Of a stretch of DNA of 64,000 bases, positions 35,053-43,475 are shown one piece after another (the first letter of the stretch is position 1; each line of letters begins with the position of its first letter). Made by a program: the position numbers and the translations under genes. Location of the stretch: the NCBI RefSeq assembly GCF_900186465.1, contig NZ_LT891959.1:704921-768920 (forward strand). Direction: 5' to 3'. Source of the DNA: Centipeda felix (GTDB lineage: Bacteria > Bacillota > Negativicutes > Selenomonadales > Selenomonadaceae). The notes below the pieces were generated by a model. It was given only the letters and a program-made list of their open reading frames with translations. It did not search any database and had not been told where the DNA came from.

Positions 35053-35081
35053 ACCATACCACACACTGTCTTAAACTTCAA
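35053..35081 (-). promoter_or_regulatory. Candidate promoter of the S-component/lic operon
   Basis: On the minus strand TTGAAG (35081-35076) and TATGGT (35058-35053) with a 17-bp spacer, about 28 bp before the start codon at 35025. Confidence 0.5.
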
Positions 35082-35087
35082 TGAGAA

Positions 35088-35120
35088 AACGGTCTCCCCT
35101 CATATTGAAGGAAGACCGTT
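35088..35120 (-). terminator. Terminator of the ccdA operon
   Basis: AACGGTCT/AGACCGTT stem, followed on the minus strand by TTCTC. It lies between the ccdA stop and the next promoter. Confidence 0.6.
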
Positions 35121-35133
35121 GGTTCAAACAACA

Positions 35134-35153
35134 TGGATAAAATTAGCGATTCC
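35134..35153. repeat. Family B right-end fragment
   Basis: GGATAAAATTAGCGATTCC is the right end of family B; the following CTAA contains the ccdA stop codon. The left end is missing. Confidence 0.55.
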
Positions 35154-35837
35154 CTAAGACAAAATCCGAACGAGATAGCTTAGTCCATCCGCCCAGAGCA
35201 GAATACCAAGGAGGATAAGCACGACGCCCGCTGCCTGCTGAATGCGCGGCAGATACTGATAGAAGCCACGCAGCTTCATGATATGGCGCCGCCAAATCAC
35301 AGCGAGGAGGAAAAACGGCACGGCAAAGCCCATGCTGTAGACGAGGAGCAACAGAGCCCCCGCCCCGACGGTCGCCGCGCTGCCTGCATAAAGCAGGATC
35401 GTTGCGAGCACAGGACCCGTGCACGGCGTCCAGCCGAGTGTAAAGCCACACCCGAGGAGGAATGCCCCGCCGACGCCGTCAAAGCCGCGCCGCTGAAAGG
35501 GGCGATACTCGCGCAGAAGGAGTGGGATGCGGATCCATCCCGTCATGAAGAGTCCCATGAGTATGACGAGCAGCGCCGCGCCCTGCCGCAAGATCTCCTG
35601 ATAGGAGAAAAGCCATGCGCCGAGGAGGGATGCCGTCGCCCCAAGCAGGACAAAGACGACGGTAAACCCTGCCAGAAATGCCGCTGTATTGACGTAGAGA
35701 CGCTGTGCCTCCCGCCCGTCCTGTCGGCTATTCTTCGCCAAAATCAGGGAAAAGGTCGGCAGAAGGGGCAGGACGCAGGGGGAGAGAAAGGAAAGCACGC
35801 CCGCGAGGAATGCGCCGCCGAGGAGGGTCAGTTCCAT
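35154..35837 (-). CDS. ccdA: CcdA-type thiol-disulphide electron carrier
   Basis: 227 residues, six membrane helices, passes electrons across the inner membrane to extracytoplasmic thioredoxin-like proteins. The redox Cys pairs sit in FLSPCVLPLLPTF near the N-terminus and GWTPCTGPVLATIL mid-protein, as in CcdA/DsbD. The thioredoxin-like lipoprotein just upstream (27 bp) is its natural partner, for cytochrome c maturation or reductive protection. Confidence 0.93.
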   Translation of the reverse strand: MELTLLGGAFLAGVLSFLSPCVLPLLPTFSLILAKNSRQDGREAQRLYVNTAAFLAGFTVVFVLLGATASLLGAWLFSYQEILRQGAALLVILMGLFMTGWIRIPLLLREYRPFQRRGFDGVGGAFLLGCGFTLGWTPCTGPVLATILLYAGSAATVGAGALLLLVYSMGFAVPFFLLAVIWRRHIMKLRGFYQYLPRIQQAAGVVLILLGILLWADGLSYLVRILS

Positions 35838-35864
35838 GCGGTGTGCCCTCCAACGACAAAGCTC

Positions 35865-36404
35865 TCAGTGTTTGTTGATGACATCTTCCAGCTCCGCCTT
35901 CGTCACACCACCCGTCTTACGGTAGATCACGGTTCCCTCTGCATTCACGACGACAGTCGTCGGGATGGCACGCACGCCGTAGAGCGTCGACGCCTTCCCC
36001 TTTGCATCCAGCACAACGGGCAGCTCCGCCTGCCGCTCCGTCAAAAACTTCTGAACCGCAGGTACCTCCTCCTGCAAATTGACGGCGTAAAAATCCACCG
36101 TCTCCCGATGTGCCGCATAGAACGCCGCGAGATCCGGGATCTCCGCCTGACAAGGCGGGCACCACGTCGCCCAGAAATTGATGATGTAGGGCTTGCCCTT
36201 CGCCTCGACAGAGACGTCCTCGCCCGTGAGATTCTTCACGGCAAATTTCGGTGCCGCCTCCCCCACGAGCCCGTGTCCTGCATTCTGCGCCTCCTGCGTC
36301 TGCGCGCCCGCAGCACGCCCTTCATCGGCCGCACTGCTGCTGCCGCAGCCCGTGAACACACTGAGTGCGACGAGTGCCGCCAAACATATTGTATACTTCT
36401 TCAT
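35865..36404 (-). CDS. TlpA/ResA-like thioredoxin-fold lipoprotein
   Basis: 179 residues, outside the inner membrane. The signal ends in a lipobox (LSVFTGC), with the acylated Cys at about residue 19. The thioredoxin-like domain holds the active site WCPPC in INFWATWCPPCQAEIPDL and the cis-Pro loop VRAIPTTVVV. It would reduce disulphides, for example in apocytochrome c, taking electrons from CcdA. The ATG at 36404 follows GAGGAACAACA and is preferred to one 39 bp upstream. Confidence 0.92.
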   Translation of the reverse strand: MKKYTICLAALVALSVFTGCGSSSAADEGRAAGAQTQEAQNAGHGLVGEAAPKFAVKNLTGEDVSVEAKGKPYIINFWATWCPPCQAEIPDLAAFYAAHRETVDFYAVNLQEEVPAVQKFLTERQAELPVVLDAKGKASTLYGVRAIPTTVVVNAEGTVIYRKTGGVTKAELEDVINKH

Positions 36405-36417
36405 TGTTGTTCCTCTA

Positions 36418-37161
36418 TTATGTATCAAGATTTCCAAGTTCATACTGTGTCACGGCAAGTGCTGTGAGCGATGCCGTCTCTGCCCGCAGAATGCGGTGTC
36501 CCAGTGAGACGGACCGCCCGCCTGCCGCCGTGAGTGCCGCTGCCTCAGCAGGGGAAAAGCCCCCCTCCGCACCAACGATGAGCGTCACGCGCCGCGCCTC
36601 TGTGCCGCGCAGTACTGTACGCATTGACTGCCGCTCCTCCTGCTCATAGCAAAAGACGGTCACTGTATCAGCGGCACCGATGTACGCCGGATCCTGCAGC
36701 AGCTCCGCGAGTGAGACGATCGGCGCCACTCTCATCAACATCCTGCGTCCGCACTGCTTGGCCGCCTCATCGGCGATCTTTTGCCAGCGTGCCGCCTTTA
36801 CCGCCGCCTTCTTCGCGTCATAACGCACGACGACGTGCTCTGTCACGATGGGGCACATGCATACGGCACCCAATTCTGCCGCCTTTTGGACGACAAAGTC
36901 CATTTTTTCTCCTTTGAGGAGCGCCTGCACGAGGATGACCTCTCTGCCCTCTGTCTCCGCAGGCAATACGCGCTGCATACGGAGGTGCACGGTATCACGC
37001 GTGAGTTCCGTGACCACCATCTCCGCTGCCTGTCCTGCCGCGTCGACAACCGTGATCACGTCGCCGATTTGGACGCGCATGACACGGGCGAGATGATGGG
37101 CGTCGCCCCCCGTAATGGCAATATCCTCCGTTAGCACGCCGGGATAAAATACCTGTCTCAT
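36418..37161 (-). CDS. rsmE: 16S rRNA m3U1498 methyltransferase
   Basis: 247 residues, SPOUT-class methyltransferase acting on the small ribosomal subunit. The N-terminal PUA-like part has DAHHLARVMRVQIGDVI; the SAM-binding trefoil knot is in LIVGAEGGFSPAEAAAL and SLGHRILRAETASL, diagnostic of RsmE. The ATG overlaps the prmA stop (ATGA), so the two are co-translated, a pairing common in Firmicutes. Confidence 0.95.
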   Translation of the reverse strand: MRQVFYPGVLTEDIAITGGDAHHLARVMRVQIGDVITVVDAAGQAAEMVVTELTRDTVHLRMQRVLPAETEGREVILVQALLKGEKMDFVVQKAAELGAVCMCPIVTEHVVVRYDAKKAAVKAARWQKIADEAAKQCGRRMLMRVAPIVSLAELLQDPAYIGAADTVTVFCYEQEERQSMRTVLRGTEARRVTLIVGAEGGFSPAEAAALTAAGGRSVSLGHRILRAETASLTALAVTQYELGNLDT

Positions 37162-38111
37162 GCCTCTTCGAGATCCGCTGTACGGCGGATGATCATCGCC
37201 GCCCACTCCTTTTCACAGGTCATATCGAGCACGGTAAAGCCGTGTTCCTTTGCCGCCTGCTCCACATCGTCGATGCGGTCGTCGATGATGCCCGAGGCGA
37301 GGAGGACACCGCCCCGCGCCAGATGTTGGTCCAGCTGGTCAAACAGGCGGATGATGATATCTGCGATGATGTTCGCCGTGATCAACTCGGCCGGCGCCAT
37401 TCCACGACATACAGCGAGAAGATCGCTCTGCAGAGCGACGACGTTCGTGACGTGGTTTTGTTTGATGTTTTCCTCGGCGACGGAGACTGCAACGGGATCG
37501 TAGTCCATGGCGATCACCTCGCCCGCACCGAGTTTCGACGCCGCAATCGCGAGAATGCCCGAGCCGCATCCCACGTCATAGACGCGCATCCCTGGGCAGA
37601 CAACGTGCTCAAGCCAGCGCAGACACATCGCTGTCGTCGCATGTGCCCCCGTTCCGAATGCCGCCCCGGGGTCGAGATCGATGACGATCTCATCCCCCAA
37701 CGGCGTATATTCCTCCCATGTCGGGCGTACAACGATGCGCCGCCCGATCTTCTCAGTGTGGATATACGCCTTCCACGTCTCCGCCCAGTCCTCATCCGCG
37801 ACAAAGACATGGGAAACTGTCCCTGCTCCGATCGGAGCATCGGCTCGACGCAGCCCTTCAATGCGCTCCGTGAGGGTGAGGAGACTGCTCTCGAGCCGCT
37901 CATCCTCAGGCAGATAGGCGCGCACCGTCACAGTTTCCGTGTCCTCGGCACGCGGCAGATCGGTATAGTCCCACAGCCCTGCATCGATGTACGTATTCAC
38001 GAGAGACGGATCATCGATCTCCGTCCCCGCAGCGCCCAGCTCCATCAGAATATTCCCGATCAGATCTGCGCCCTCATGCGTCGTCACAACACTCACCTGT
38101 GCCCAGCGCAT
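37158..38111 (-). CDS. prmA: Ribosomal protein L11 methyltransferase
   Basis: 317 residues. The C-terminal SAM domain has DPGAAFGTGAHATTAMCL, then YDVGCGSGILAIAASKLGA (SAM loop) and LITANIIADIIIRL (the NxI/N-type motif); the N-terminal part binds L11. The frame is open 32 codons further upstream, but the ATG at 38111 (RWAQVSVVTTHEGA follows) has GGGGGGCGATGGT in front and gives the usual length. rsmE follows with an ATGA overlap. Confidence 0.95.
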   Translation of the reverse strand: MRWAQVSVVTTHEGADLIGNILMELGAAGTEIDDPSLVNTYIDAGLWDYTDLPRAEDTETVTVRAYLPEDERLESSLLTLTERIEGLRRADAPIGAGTVSHVFVADEDWAETWKAYIHTEKIGRRIVVRPTWEEYTPLGDEIVIDLDPGAAFGTGAHATTAMCLRWLEHVVCPGMRVYDVGCGSGILAIAASKLGAGEVIAMDYDPVAVSVAEENIKQNHVTNVVALQSDLLAVCRGMAPAELITANIIADIIIRLFDQLDQHLARGGVLLASGIIDDRIDDVEQAAKEHGFTVLDMTCEKEWAAMIIRRTADLEEA

Positions 38112-38218
38112 ACCATCGCCCCCCGTCGCCGTTCTTCTGCATCGCTCATGCGATAATTTTATTATACATGAGTACAGAGAGAATTGCGACTGATTTTTCA
38201 TTTGCACAATCCAAGGGG

Positions 38219-38298
38219 CTGTTTATCCGTGCTTCCTAAAACAGCCGCCATACAAACGTGCAGCGGCTATCCATGTTCAAGAGATCACGGATAAACTA
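38219..38298. repeat. Pair of family B end fragments
   Basis: TTTATCCGTGCTTCC (a right end) at 38219-38236 and ATCACGGATAAAC (related to an end, opposite orientation) at 38284-38297, with ~45 unrelated bases between. It is probably the residue of one or two elements between superoxide reductase and prmA. Confidence 0.5.
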
Positions 38299-38302
38299 AA
38301 GC

Positions 38303-38683
38303 TCAGATCTCTGCCTGCCAGAGTCCATGGAGATTGCAGTAGGCAAGCACCTTGACCGGCGCATCGCCGTCAGCGAGACGAAACGTAACGGTCGGTGCAT
38401 CCACTGCCGTGAGATTGACACGCTGCGTGCCGCGCTTCGTGACGAGCATCACCCAGTTGATGAGATGCTCCTCCGTCATCGGATGCGCCACCGAGCCAAC
38501 GCTGACCGTCACCTCATGCTTCGCCGCATCGTAGGTCGGCACGGGAACATGCTTCTCCTGTGCCGCATCGACCGTGTTCGGCTTCAGCTCCTTCAGCGGC
38601 GTATCGCCGCACGCAAGAGAGAGTGCCTCATCGCCGTAGACCTCAACAACATGGGATTTTCCCGCAAGATAAAATACTGACAT
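38303..38683 (-). CDS. Superoxide reductase, desulfoferrodoxin family without the desulforedoxin iron site
   Basis: Reduces superoxide to peroxide without making oxygen. 126 residues. All catalytic iron ligands are visible: His 45 (EKHVP), His 67 (GSVAHPM), His 73 (EEHLI), Cys 116 and His 119 (YCNLHG), plus the Glu 43/Lys 44 pair. The N-terminal desulforedoxin-like domain is kept in outline, but only one of its four Cys remains (Cys 25), so the second iron centre must be absent, as in class III enzymes such as that of Treponema. The start follows TAGGAGGATATTT. Confidence 0.92.
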   Translation of the reverse strand: MSVFYLAGKSHVVEVYGDEALSLACGDTPLKELKPNTVDAAQEKHVPVPTYDAAKHEVTVSVGSVAHPMTEEHLINWVMLVTKRGTQRVNLTAVDAPTVTFRLADGDAPVKVLAYCNLHGLWQAEI

Positions 38684-38780
38684 AAATATCCTCCTAAATA
38701 ATCAATAATACACAGCAAAGTCCTAAATGTGGAGTATCAGATGCCATAGATATGATCTATTTCATCTTTTTTCACAAATA

Positions 38781-38805
38781 ATAATTCTCCACAAAATAGA
38801 ATTAT
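38781..38805. other. AT-rich inverted repeat
   Basis: ATAATTCT/AGAATTAT with a 9-nt spacer between the superoxide reductase leader and the glycosyltransferase 3' end. It may be an operator for the reductase or a weak terminator; the sequence does not decide. Confidence 0.35.
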
Positions 38806-38829
38806 CCTTCTTTGGTTCAAAAAAATTTT

Positions 38830-40416
38830 TTATGGCCCGTCATCGCGGAAGATGCAGAGTCCATCCTTTTCCTCCACGAGCTGCCAGCGCTCCGCGCCGA
38901 GTTCCTTGATCTTGCGTTGGTACATAAAGTCACGCATGATGATGTACTTCGAGCGTGGATCGTCCCGTATCGCGGTGAGCTCCTCCGGCTGATTGACATC
39001 CGCCTCAAGTCCCGGGATATCCGTATAGAGCATCACGCCGGGGCGCAGCTGCTTATCGATGTAGAGGACGCGCCCCTCCTCCTCGGCGGAGGGATGATAC
39101 TCTGCTGCGTAGTCGCGTGCAACCTGCTTGACGCTAAAAATTCCCTCGACAGCCGGCATCATGACGCCGAAGCCGATGACCATCGTCACCACGGCCATGA
39201 TGACGTGCAGCCATGCGGCAAGCATGAGGCGATGCGAGGCGGTGATATGGTAGATGATCGCCGCACCGAGGATGAGTGTCAGCGTCCCCAGCCAAAGTCC
39301 GCCCTCCGCGAGCTGTGGAAGCCCGTCTCCCGCAAGCAGCCACCCAATCCCCATCACGAGAAAGAGAACGGCACTGCCGCCAGCCCAGCCGAAATGTGTC
39401 TGTCGCCAGTCGTCGAGCATCTGCGCGAGGTTCCATCCGATGATGGTCGCAAGCGGCGGAACGAGGAGCAGCATATAGGAGACCTGCTTGGTCTGGGCAA
39501 ACGAGAAAAAGACAAAGACGAAGATCCACCAGACTTGGAAGAACGCAAGCTGCTCCGCCTCCTCACCGAAGCTGTGACGATAGGCGTTCTTGACCGACTG
39601 AATGAGCAGCCCCGTCCACGGGAAAAAGCCGAGCAGTACGACGGGGATATAGAAATACCAGTGGTCGCGCACAGGATGGAGCGGATGCGCAAAGCGGCTG
39701 ATGTTGTGAAAGCCGATAAAGTCGTGGATGAACGGCATCCCATGTACCGTATACATATAGACGTACCAAGGCATACCGACAAGCGCGGCAAGCAGCACGC
39801 CGCGCAGGACATGCATGCGGAGCAAAAGCTCCAGCTGACGCGTAAGCAGCAGGTAGAAGAAGATAATGCCGCCGGGGAAGACAATACCGATCGGCCCCTT
39901 CGTCATAACAGCAAGTCCGCAGCAAAGGTACATCAGCCAGTACTGCCGATGAATGAATAGGAAGAGTGCCGCCGTCATGAAGAAGAGCAGCGTCGTATCC
40001 GTGACGGACGCCTTTCCCATATACATGAGAAAGACGCTCGTCCCCGTGATCATGCCCGCCCAGAATCCCGTACGCGCACCGAAAATACGCGCCGACGCCA
40101 GTGCGGTCAGAAGAACGGAACCAATCGCCATAAACGATGCCGGCAGGCGTGCCGCAAGCTCACTGAATCCGCCGAACAACTTGAGCGACGCCACAACCAG
40201 CCAGTAGAAGATGGGCGGCTTGTCGTACCAGAACTCATTGTAGATGCGCGGCGAAAGATAGTCGCCAAAGCGGATCATCTCCTTCGCCGTCTCCGCATAG
40301 ACCGGCTCATCGGGATCGAGCAAAGCCAATCCGCCGATGCCGTAAAAGATCTGAAACGAGACCACCGCGAGCAGGACAAGATAGACCGGCCACGCAAGAT
40401 TTTTCTCATCGTTCAT
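38830..40416 (-). CDS. ArnT/PMT-family membrane glycosyltransferase
   Basis: 528 residues, about 12 hydrophobic helices. The first periplasmic loop has LLDPDEPVYAETAKEMIRFGD, with the catalytic Asp-Glu, and FWYDKPPIFYWLVVAS, both hallmarks of ArnT and other lipid-linked-sugar transferases. It probably moves a sugar from an undecaprenyl carrier to lipid A or another envelope glycan. The start follows GGGGGC. No arn operon partners are present, so the sugar is unknown. Its expression fits a diderm envelope. Confidence 0.88.
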   Translation of the reverse strand: MNDEKNLAWPVYLVLLAVVSFQIFYGIGGLALLDPDEPVYAETAKEMIRFGDYLSPRIYNEFWYDKPPIFYWLVVASLKLFGGFSELAARLPASFMAIGSVLLTALASARIFGARTGFWAGMITGTSVFLMYMGKASVTDTTLLFFMTAALFLFIHRQYWLMYLCCGLAVMTKGPIGIVFPGGIIFFYLLLTRQLELLLRMHVLRGVLLAALVGMPWYVYMYTVHGMPFIHDFIGFHNISRFAHPLHPVRDHWYFYIPVVLLGFFPWTGLLIQSVKNAYRHSFGEEAEQLAFFQVWWIFVFVFFSFAQTKQVSYMLLLVPPLATIIGWNLAQMLDDWRQTHFGWAGGSAVLFLVMGIGWLLAGDGLPQLAEGGLWLGTLTLILGAAIIYHITASHRLMLAAWLHVIMAVVTMVIGFGVMMPAVEGIFSVKQVARDYAAEYHPSAEEEGRVLYIDKQLRPGVMLYTDIPGLEADVNQPEELTAIRDDPRSKYIIMRDFMYQRKIKELGAERWQLVEEKDGLCIFRDDGP

Positions 40417-40450
40417 GCAGATATGCCCCCATTACATTTCAATCCCCTGC

Positions 40451-40479
40451 ATTGTACCATAGAAAGATATTTTTTTGAA
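40451..40479 (-). promoter_or_regulatory. Promoter of the ArnT-like gene
   Basis: On the minus strand TTCAAA (40479-40474) and TACAAT (40456-40451) with 17 bp between, and TG one base before the -10 box (extended -10). Confidence 0.5.
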
Positions 40480-40565
40480 ATCATTTGACGTCCCTACACC
40501 GGCGATACTCGCAAACCGCACGCAAATCATGTGCACTGTGCGTCGAGCATCTGATGTAGAATGCA

Positions 40566-40591
40566 AAAAGAAGCCGCCGCATCTGCGGCGA
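40566..40591 (-). terminator. Terminator of the glucitol IIA gene
   Basis: CGCCGCA/TGCGGCG hairpin followed on the minus strand by CTTCTTTTTG, 19 bp after the stop codon. Confidence 0.8.
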
Positions 40592-40609
40592 CTCCCTTGG
40601 ACGCATCGG

Positions 40610-40981
40610 TTAGTAGATTTCGATCGTCACGCCCATCTTGATGTCGTCCTTGACGAGAGGAGCATCGCCCTGCAGCATGATGCAGCCGGGGCGTTCGGGT
40701 GTATCGCCGCCCTTGAACGAAAGCGTACAGTGTCCGAGCTCCCGCAGCGTGTGCAGCGCCTCATCACCGATCGCCGTAATCGTGAATGCCTTGTCGCCGA
40801 TGATCAGCGTATCGCCGACGGCGGGATCCGCGTTGTAGTTCGCAGGCGTGTGCAGCACGGAGAACTCTGCCAGCTCCGCAGGTGCATTATTGTTAAAGAT
40901 GATGATGAAGTTGGCATTCGGATCATCTAGGAACAGAAGGGATTCCTCACCGATGCTCGTAATTTCGCAATAGAATTTCAT
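40610..40981 (-). CDS. srlB: Glucitol/sorbitol-type PTS IIA protein, lone
   Basis: 123 residues, all of a GutA/SrlB-type IIA domain. Family motifs are ITAIGDEALHTLRELGHCTL, with the phosphorylated His in the LGH segment, and a terminal IMLQGDAPLVKDDIKMGV. It takes phosphate from HPr and normally gives it to the sorbitol IIB. No IIB, IIC or dehydrogenase gene is near, so it either serves a distant transporter or has a regulatory role. The start follows AGGAGTAGGCAGT; a terminator follows. Confidence 0.88.
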   Translation of the reverse strand: MKFYCEITSIGEESLLFLDDPNANFIIIFNNNAPAELAEFSVLHTPANYNADPAVGDTLIIGDKAFTITAIGDEALHTLRELGHCTLSFKGGDTPERPGCIMLQGDAPLVKDDIKMGVTIEIY

Positions 40982-41222
40982 ACTGCCTACTCCTGCCTTT
41001 CACCATACGGGACAGAAACGTCCCCCTTACACCTGTTTTACGTCACAACGTTTCTGGTCGAGACCAATCCTCTCCGTGACAGGACCACAAATCAGATTAT
41101 CATCGTTATCAGTTGTATCATACTATATATTCGCCGATTAGTAAAGGAACCGCGGATAAAATGAAGGGATCAAGAGATAAAATTATTCACGGCATATCCC
41201 ATGAAATGGCGTCGATGCTTTC

Positions 41223-41251
41223 TTGACATACCGACCCAATTCTGTAATAAT
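41223..41251 (+). promoter_or_regulatory. Promoter of brnQ
   Basis: TTGACA (41223-41228) and AATAAT (41246-41251) with 17 bp between and an extended TG motif at 41243-41244. The predicted start point is about 41257-41258, which rules out the TTG at 41257 as the translation start. Confidence 0.75.
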
Positions 41252-41284
41252 GCAAATTGAACTATTTTATCGAAATTTTTGGAT

Positions 41285-41308
41285 ATGATTCGGAGGGATC
41301 AATCATAA
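41285..41308 (+). CDS. Seven-codon leader minicistron before brnQ
   Basis: ATG ATT CGG AGG GAT CAA TCA TAA, encoding MIRRDQS. Its stop TAA overlaps the likely AUA start of brnQ (ATAA, by analogy with ATGA), and its codons contain the brnQ Shine-Dalgarno GGAGGG. It has no clear ribosome-binding site of its own, so it may be chance. Confidence 0.3.
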   Translation: MIRRDQS

Positions 41309-42645
41309 ACAAGTTAAATAAAAAGGATCTTTTGACGCTCGGATTTATGATGTTCTCCATCTACTTCGGCGCGGGAAATCTGATCTTTCCGCCCGCACTG
41401 GGACAGGCGGCAGGTGAGCATACCCTGCTTGCGATGATCGGCTTTATGGCGACGGGCGTCGGTCTGCCGCTGCTCGGCATCACGGCGATCGCACTGACAG
41501 GCGGGGAATATACGCCGTTGCTGCGCGAAAAGACATGGCCGCGCTTTGCGACGGTGCTGCTCATCCTGCTCTATCTCATCATCGGCCCGCTCTTTGCGAT
41601 GCCGCGCACGGGCGCAGTCTCGTTTGAGATCGGTATCCGCCCGTTCCTCACGGAGGAGAATTTTGCACTAGGGCAGCTGATCTACACGGCGATTTTCTTT
41701 GCTGCGTCCTACTATCTCTCGTTGAACCCGAACAAGATCATCGACCGCGTGGGCAAGATGCTGACCCCTGCTCTACTCGTTGTTCTCTTTATCCTCTTTG
41801 CTCAGGCGTTCCACGCGCCGCTGGGGAACATCCTTGCGCCGACAGGCGCCTACCTAGAGGCGCCATTCGCACAGGGATTTCAGGACGGCTATCAGACAAT
41901 GGATCTACTTGCCTCGATCGCCATCGGTGCACTCGTGACGAATGCGATTCAGATGCGCGGGATCACAGATCGCCATGCCATCGGCTCGGCCTGTCTGATC
42001 TCGGGACTGATCACGGTGACGCTCATGACGGCGGTCTATGGATCGCTCGCCTACATTGGTGCGACAAGTGCCTCGGTACTGGGGCAGTCAGAGAACGGCG
42101 GGCAGATTCTCGCGGGTGCCGTCGGGATTTTCTTCGGCGCATCGGGCAATCTGCTGCTCGCCGTCATCATCGGGCTGGCGTGTCTGACAACGTGCTGCGG
42201 CATCACGTCGAGTGCTGCCCTGTTCTTCAACAAGCTGCTAAAGGGCCGCATTTCGTACGAACGGCTCCTTCTGATCTCCATTCTGTTCAGCTTTGCCGCC
42301 TCGAACATCGGGCTGACCCAGATCATTACGCTTGCCGTGCCCTTCCTCGTCACGATTTACCCGCTCGTCATCGTCTTTGTGATTCTCTCGCTCTTCGATC
42401 ATTTCATTGGCTGGCGAAAGAGCATCTATCAGGGAGCAATCTTTCTCACACTCATATTCTCGCTGATCGACAGTCTTCATGCGGCAGGGTTGTGTCCCGC
42501 CGCTCTGCATGAGTTGCTGCGTCAAACCATTCCCCTCTATGGGATCATGATGGGGTGGGTCTGTCCCGCCGCCATCGGTGCACTCATTGGACTCTGCGTC
42601 TCGCTCTTTCAGACAGCGCCGGCGCCCAAGGAAGCAGATACATAG
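41305..42645 (+). CDS. brnQ: Branched-chain amino acid:cation symporter, probable non-AUG start
   Basis: 446 residues, about twelve helices, LIVCS family. NKLNKKDLLTLGFMMFSIYFGAGNLIFP, split here as NKKDLLTLGFMM and FGAGNLIFPP, is the BrnQ opening; in homologues Met stands where this gene has ATA at 41305. There is no in-frame ATG, GTG or CTG nearby; GGAGGG lies 8 bp before ATA (5 before the ATC at 41302), and the only upstream TTG is at the transcription start. So translation probably begins at AUA or AUC, or the gene has lost its AUG. It imports Ile, Leu and Val and may belong to the CodY regulon. Confidence 0.9.
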   Translation: MNKLNKKDLLTLGFMMFSIYFGAGNLIFPPALGQAAGEHTLLAMIGFMATGVGLPLLGITAIALTGGEYTPLLREKTWPRFATVLLILLYLIIGPLFAMPRTGAVSFEIGIRPFLTEENFALGQLIYTAIFFAASYYLSLNPNKIIDRVGKMLTPALLVVLFILFAQAFHAPLGNILAPTGAYLEAPFAQGFQDGYQTMDLLASIAIGALVTNAIQMRGITDRHAIGSACLISGLITVTLMTAVYGSLAYIGATSASVLGQSENGGQILAGAVGIFFGASGNLLLAVIIGLACLTTCCGITSSAALFFNKLLKGRISYERLLLISILFSFAASNIGLTQIITLAVPFLVTIYPLVIVFVILSLFDHFIGWRKSIYQGAIFLTLIFSLIDSLHAAGLCPAALHELLRQTIPLYGIMMGWVCPAAIGALIGLCVSLFQTAPAPKEADT

Positions 42646-42656
42646 ACATAAAAGAG

Positions 42657-42703
42657 GGCTTGTTGTACGAAATTTGCAGTTTCGTGCAACAAGCCATTTT
42701 TAT
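42657..42703. terminator. Bidirectional terminator between brnQ and dedA
   Basis: GGCTTGTTGTACGAAA and TTTCGTGCAACAAGCC make a 16-bp stem (one G-U) with a 7-nt loop, followed by ATTTTTATTTT on the + strand and CTCTTTTATG on the minus strand. Confidence 0.9.
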
Positions 42704-43305
42704 TTTCTATTCTTCTTTCTCCGCCAGCGCAGGTAGAGGACGACAATCACAATGACGGCGACAACGACGAAGATCATGCTCGCCTCGTGTCCGTATTCCA
42801 TGAGGTCGGTCCATCTCTCACCGAGCACCATGCCGGCGTAGAGGATCGCCGCCGTCCACGGGAGCGCGCCCGCAATCGTATAGAGGAAGAAGCGCTTCGG
42901 GTCGACGCGGGCGAATCCTGCCGGCAGCGAGATAAAGGTGCGCACGACGGGCAGCATGCGGCTAAAGAACACCGCCTTGAGTCCATAGCGGTCGAACCAG
43001 TCCTGTGCGACATTTACGTGTGACTGCTTGATGAGGAAATATTTTCCATATTTGTCCACAAAGGGACGCCCGCCGCGCGCGCCGATCTCATAGGCAAAGA
43101 GCGAGCCGAGGAGCCCGCCGACCATGCCCGCAAGGAGTGCGCCCTCGAACGACATGTGTCCCGCGAAGATGAGATAGCCGGCAAAGCCAAGAATCAGCTC
43201 ACTGGGAATGGGAATGCACGCGTTCTCCGCTGCCATGAGGACGGCAACGGCGACATAGCCCCATGAGGCGATGAATGAGAGAAATATCTGCGTAAAGTGC
43301 TCCAC
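42700..43305 (-). CDS. DedA-family membrane protein
   Basis: 201 residues, four to six hydrophobic stretches, SNARE-associated (DedA/TMEM41) family, implicated in undecaprenyl-phosphate or lipid flipping. The motifs ENACIPIPSELILGFAGYLI and FFSRMLPVVRTFISLPAGFA, with the conserved Arg residues and Gly, are diagnostic. The GTG at 43305 follows AAGGAGCGCATACCC and begins where homologues begin; the frame is open further only because there is no stop. It shares a terminator with brnQ. Confidence 0.92.
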   Translation of the reverse strand: MEHFTQIFLSFIASWGYVAVAVLMAAENACIPIPSELILGFAGYLIFAGHMSFEGALLAGMVGGLLGSLFAYEIGARGGRPFVDKYGKYFLIKQSHVNVAQDWFDRYGLKAVFFSRMLPVVRTFISLPAGFARVDPKRFFLYTIAGALPWTAAILYAGMVLGERWTDLMEYGHEASMIFVVVAVIVIVVLYLRWRRKKNRK

Positions 43306-43388
43306 GGGTATGCGCTCCTTCAAGACAGAGAACGTCCAACAAAAAATCCCCAGTGCGTACACGATGCACCGGAGACTCAGCTACAAGG

Positions 43389-43464
43389 TGGTGCCTCAGA
43401 GCGGAATCGAACCACTGACACGGGGATTTTCAGTCCCCTGCTCTACCAACTGAGCTACCGAGGC
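43389..43464 (-). tRNA. tRNA-Phe (GAA)
   Basis: 76 nt including an encoded CCA. Acceptor GCCTCGG pairs with CTGAGGC; the anticodon loop is CTGAAAA with GAA; the T-loop is GTTCGATTC. Third of three tRNA genes transcribed together. Confidence 0.97.
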
Positions 43465-43475
43465 AAAAGGAAAAA

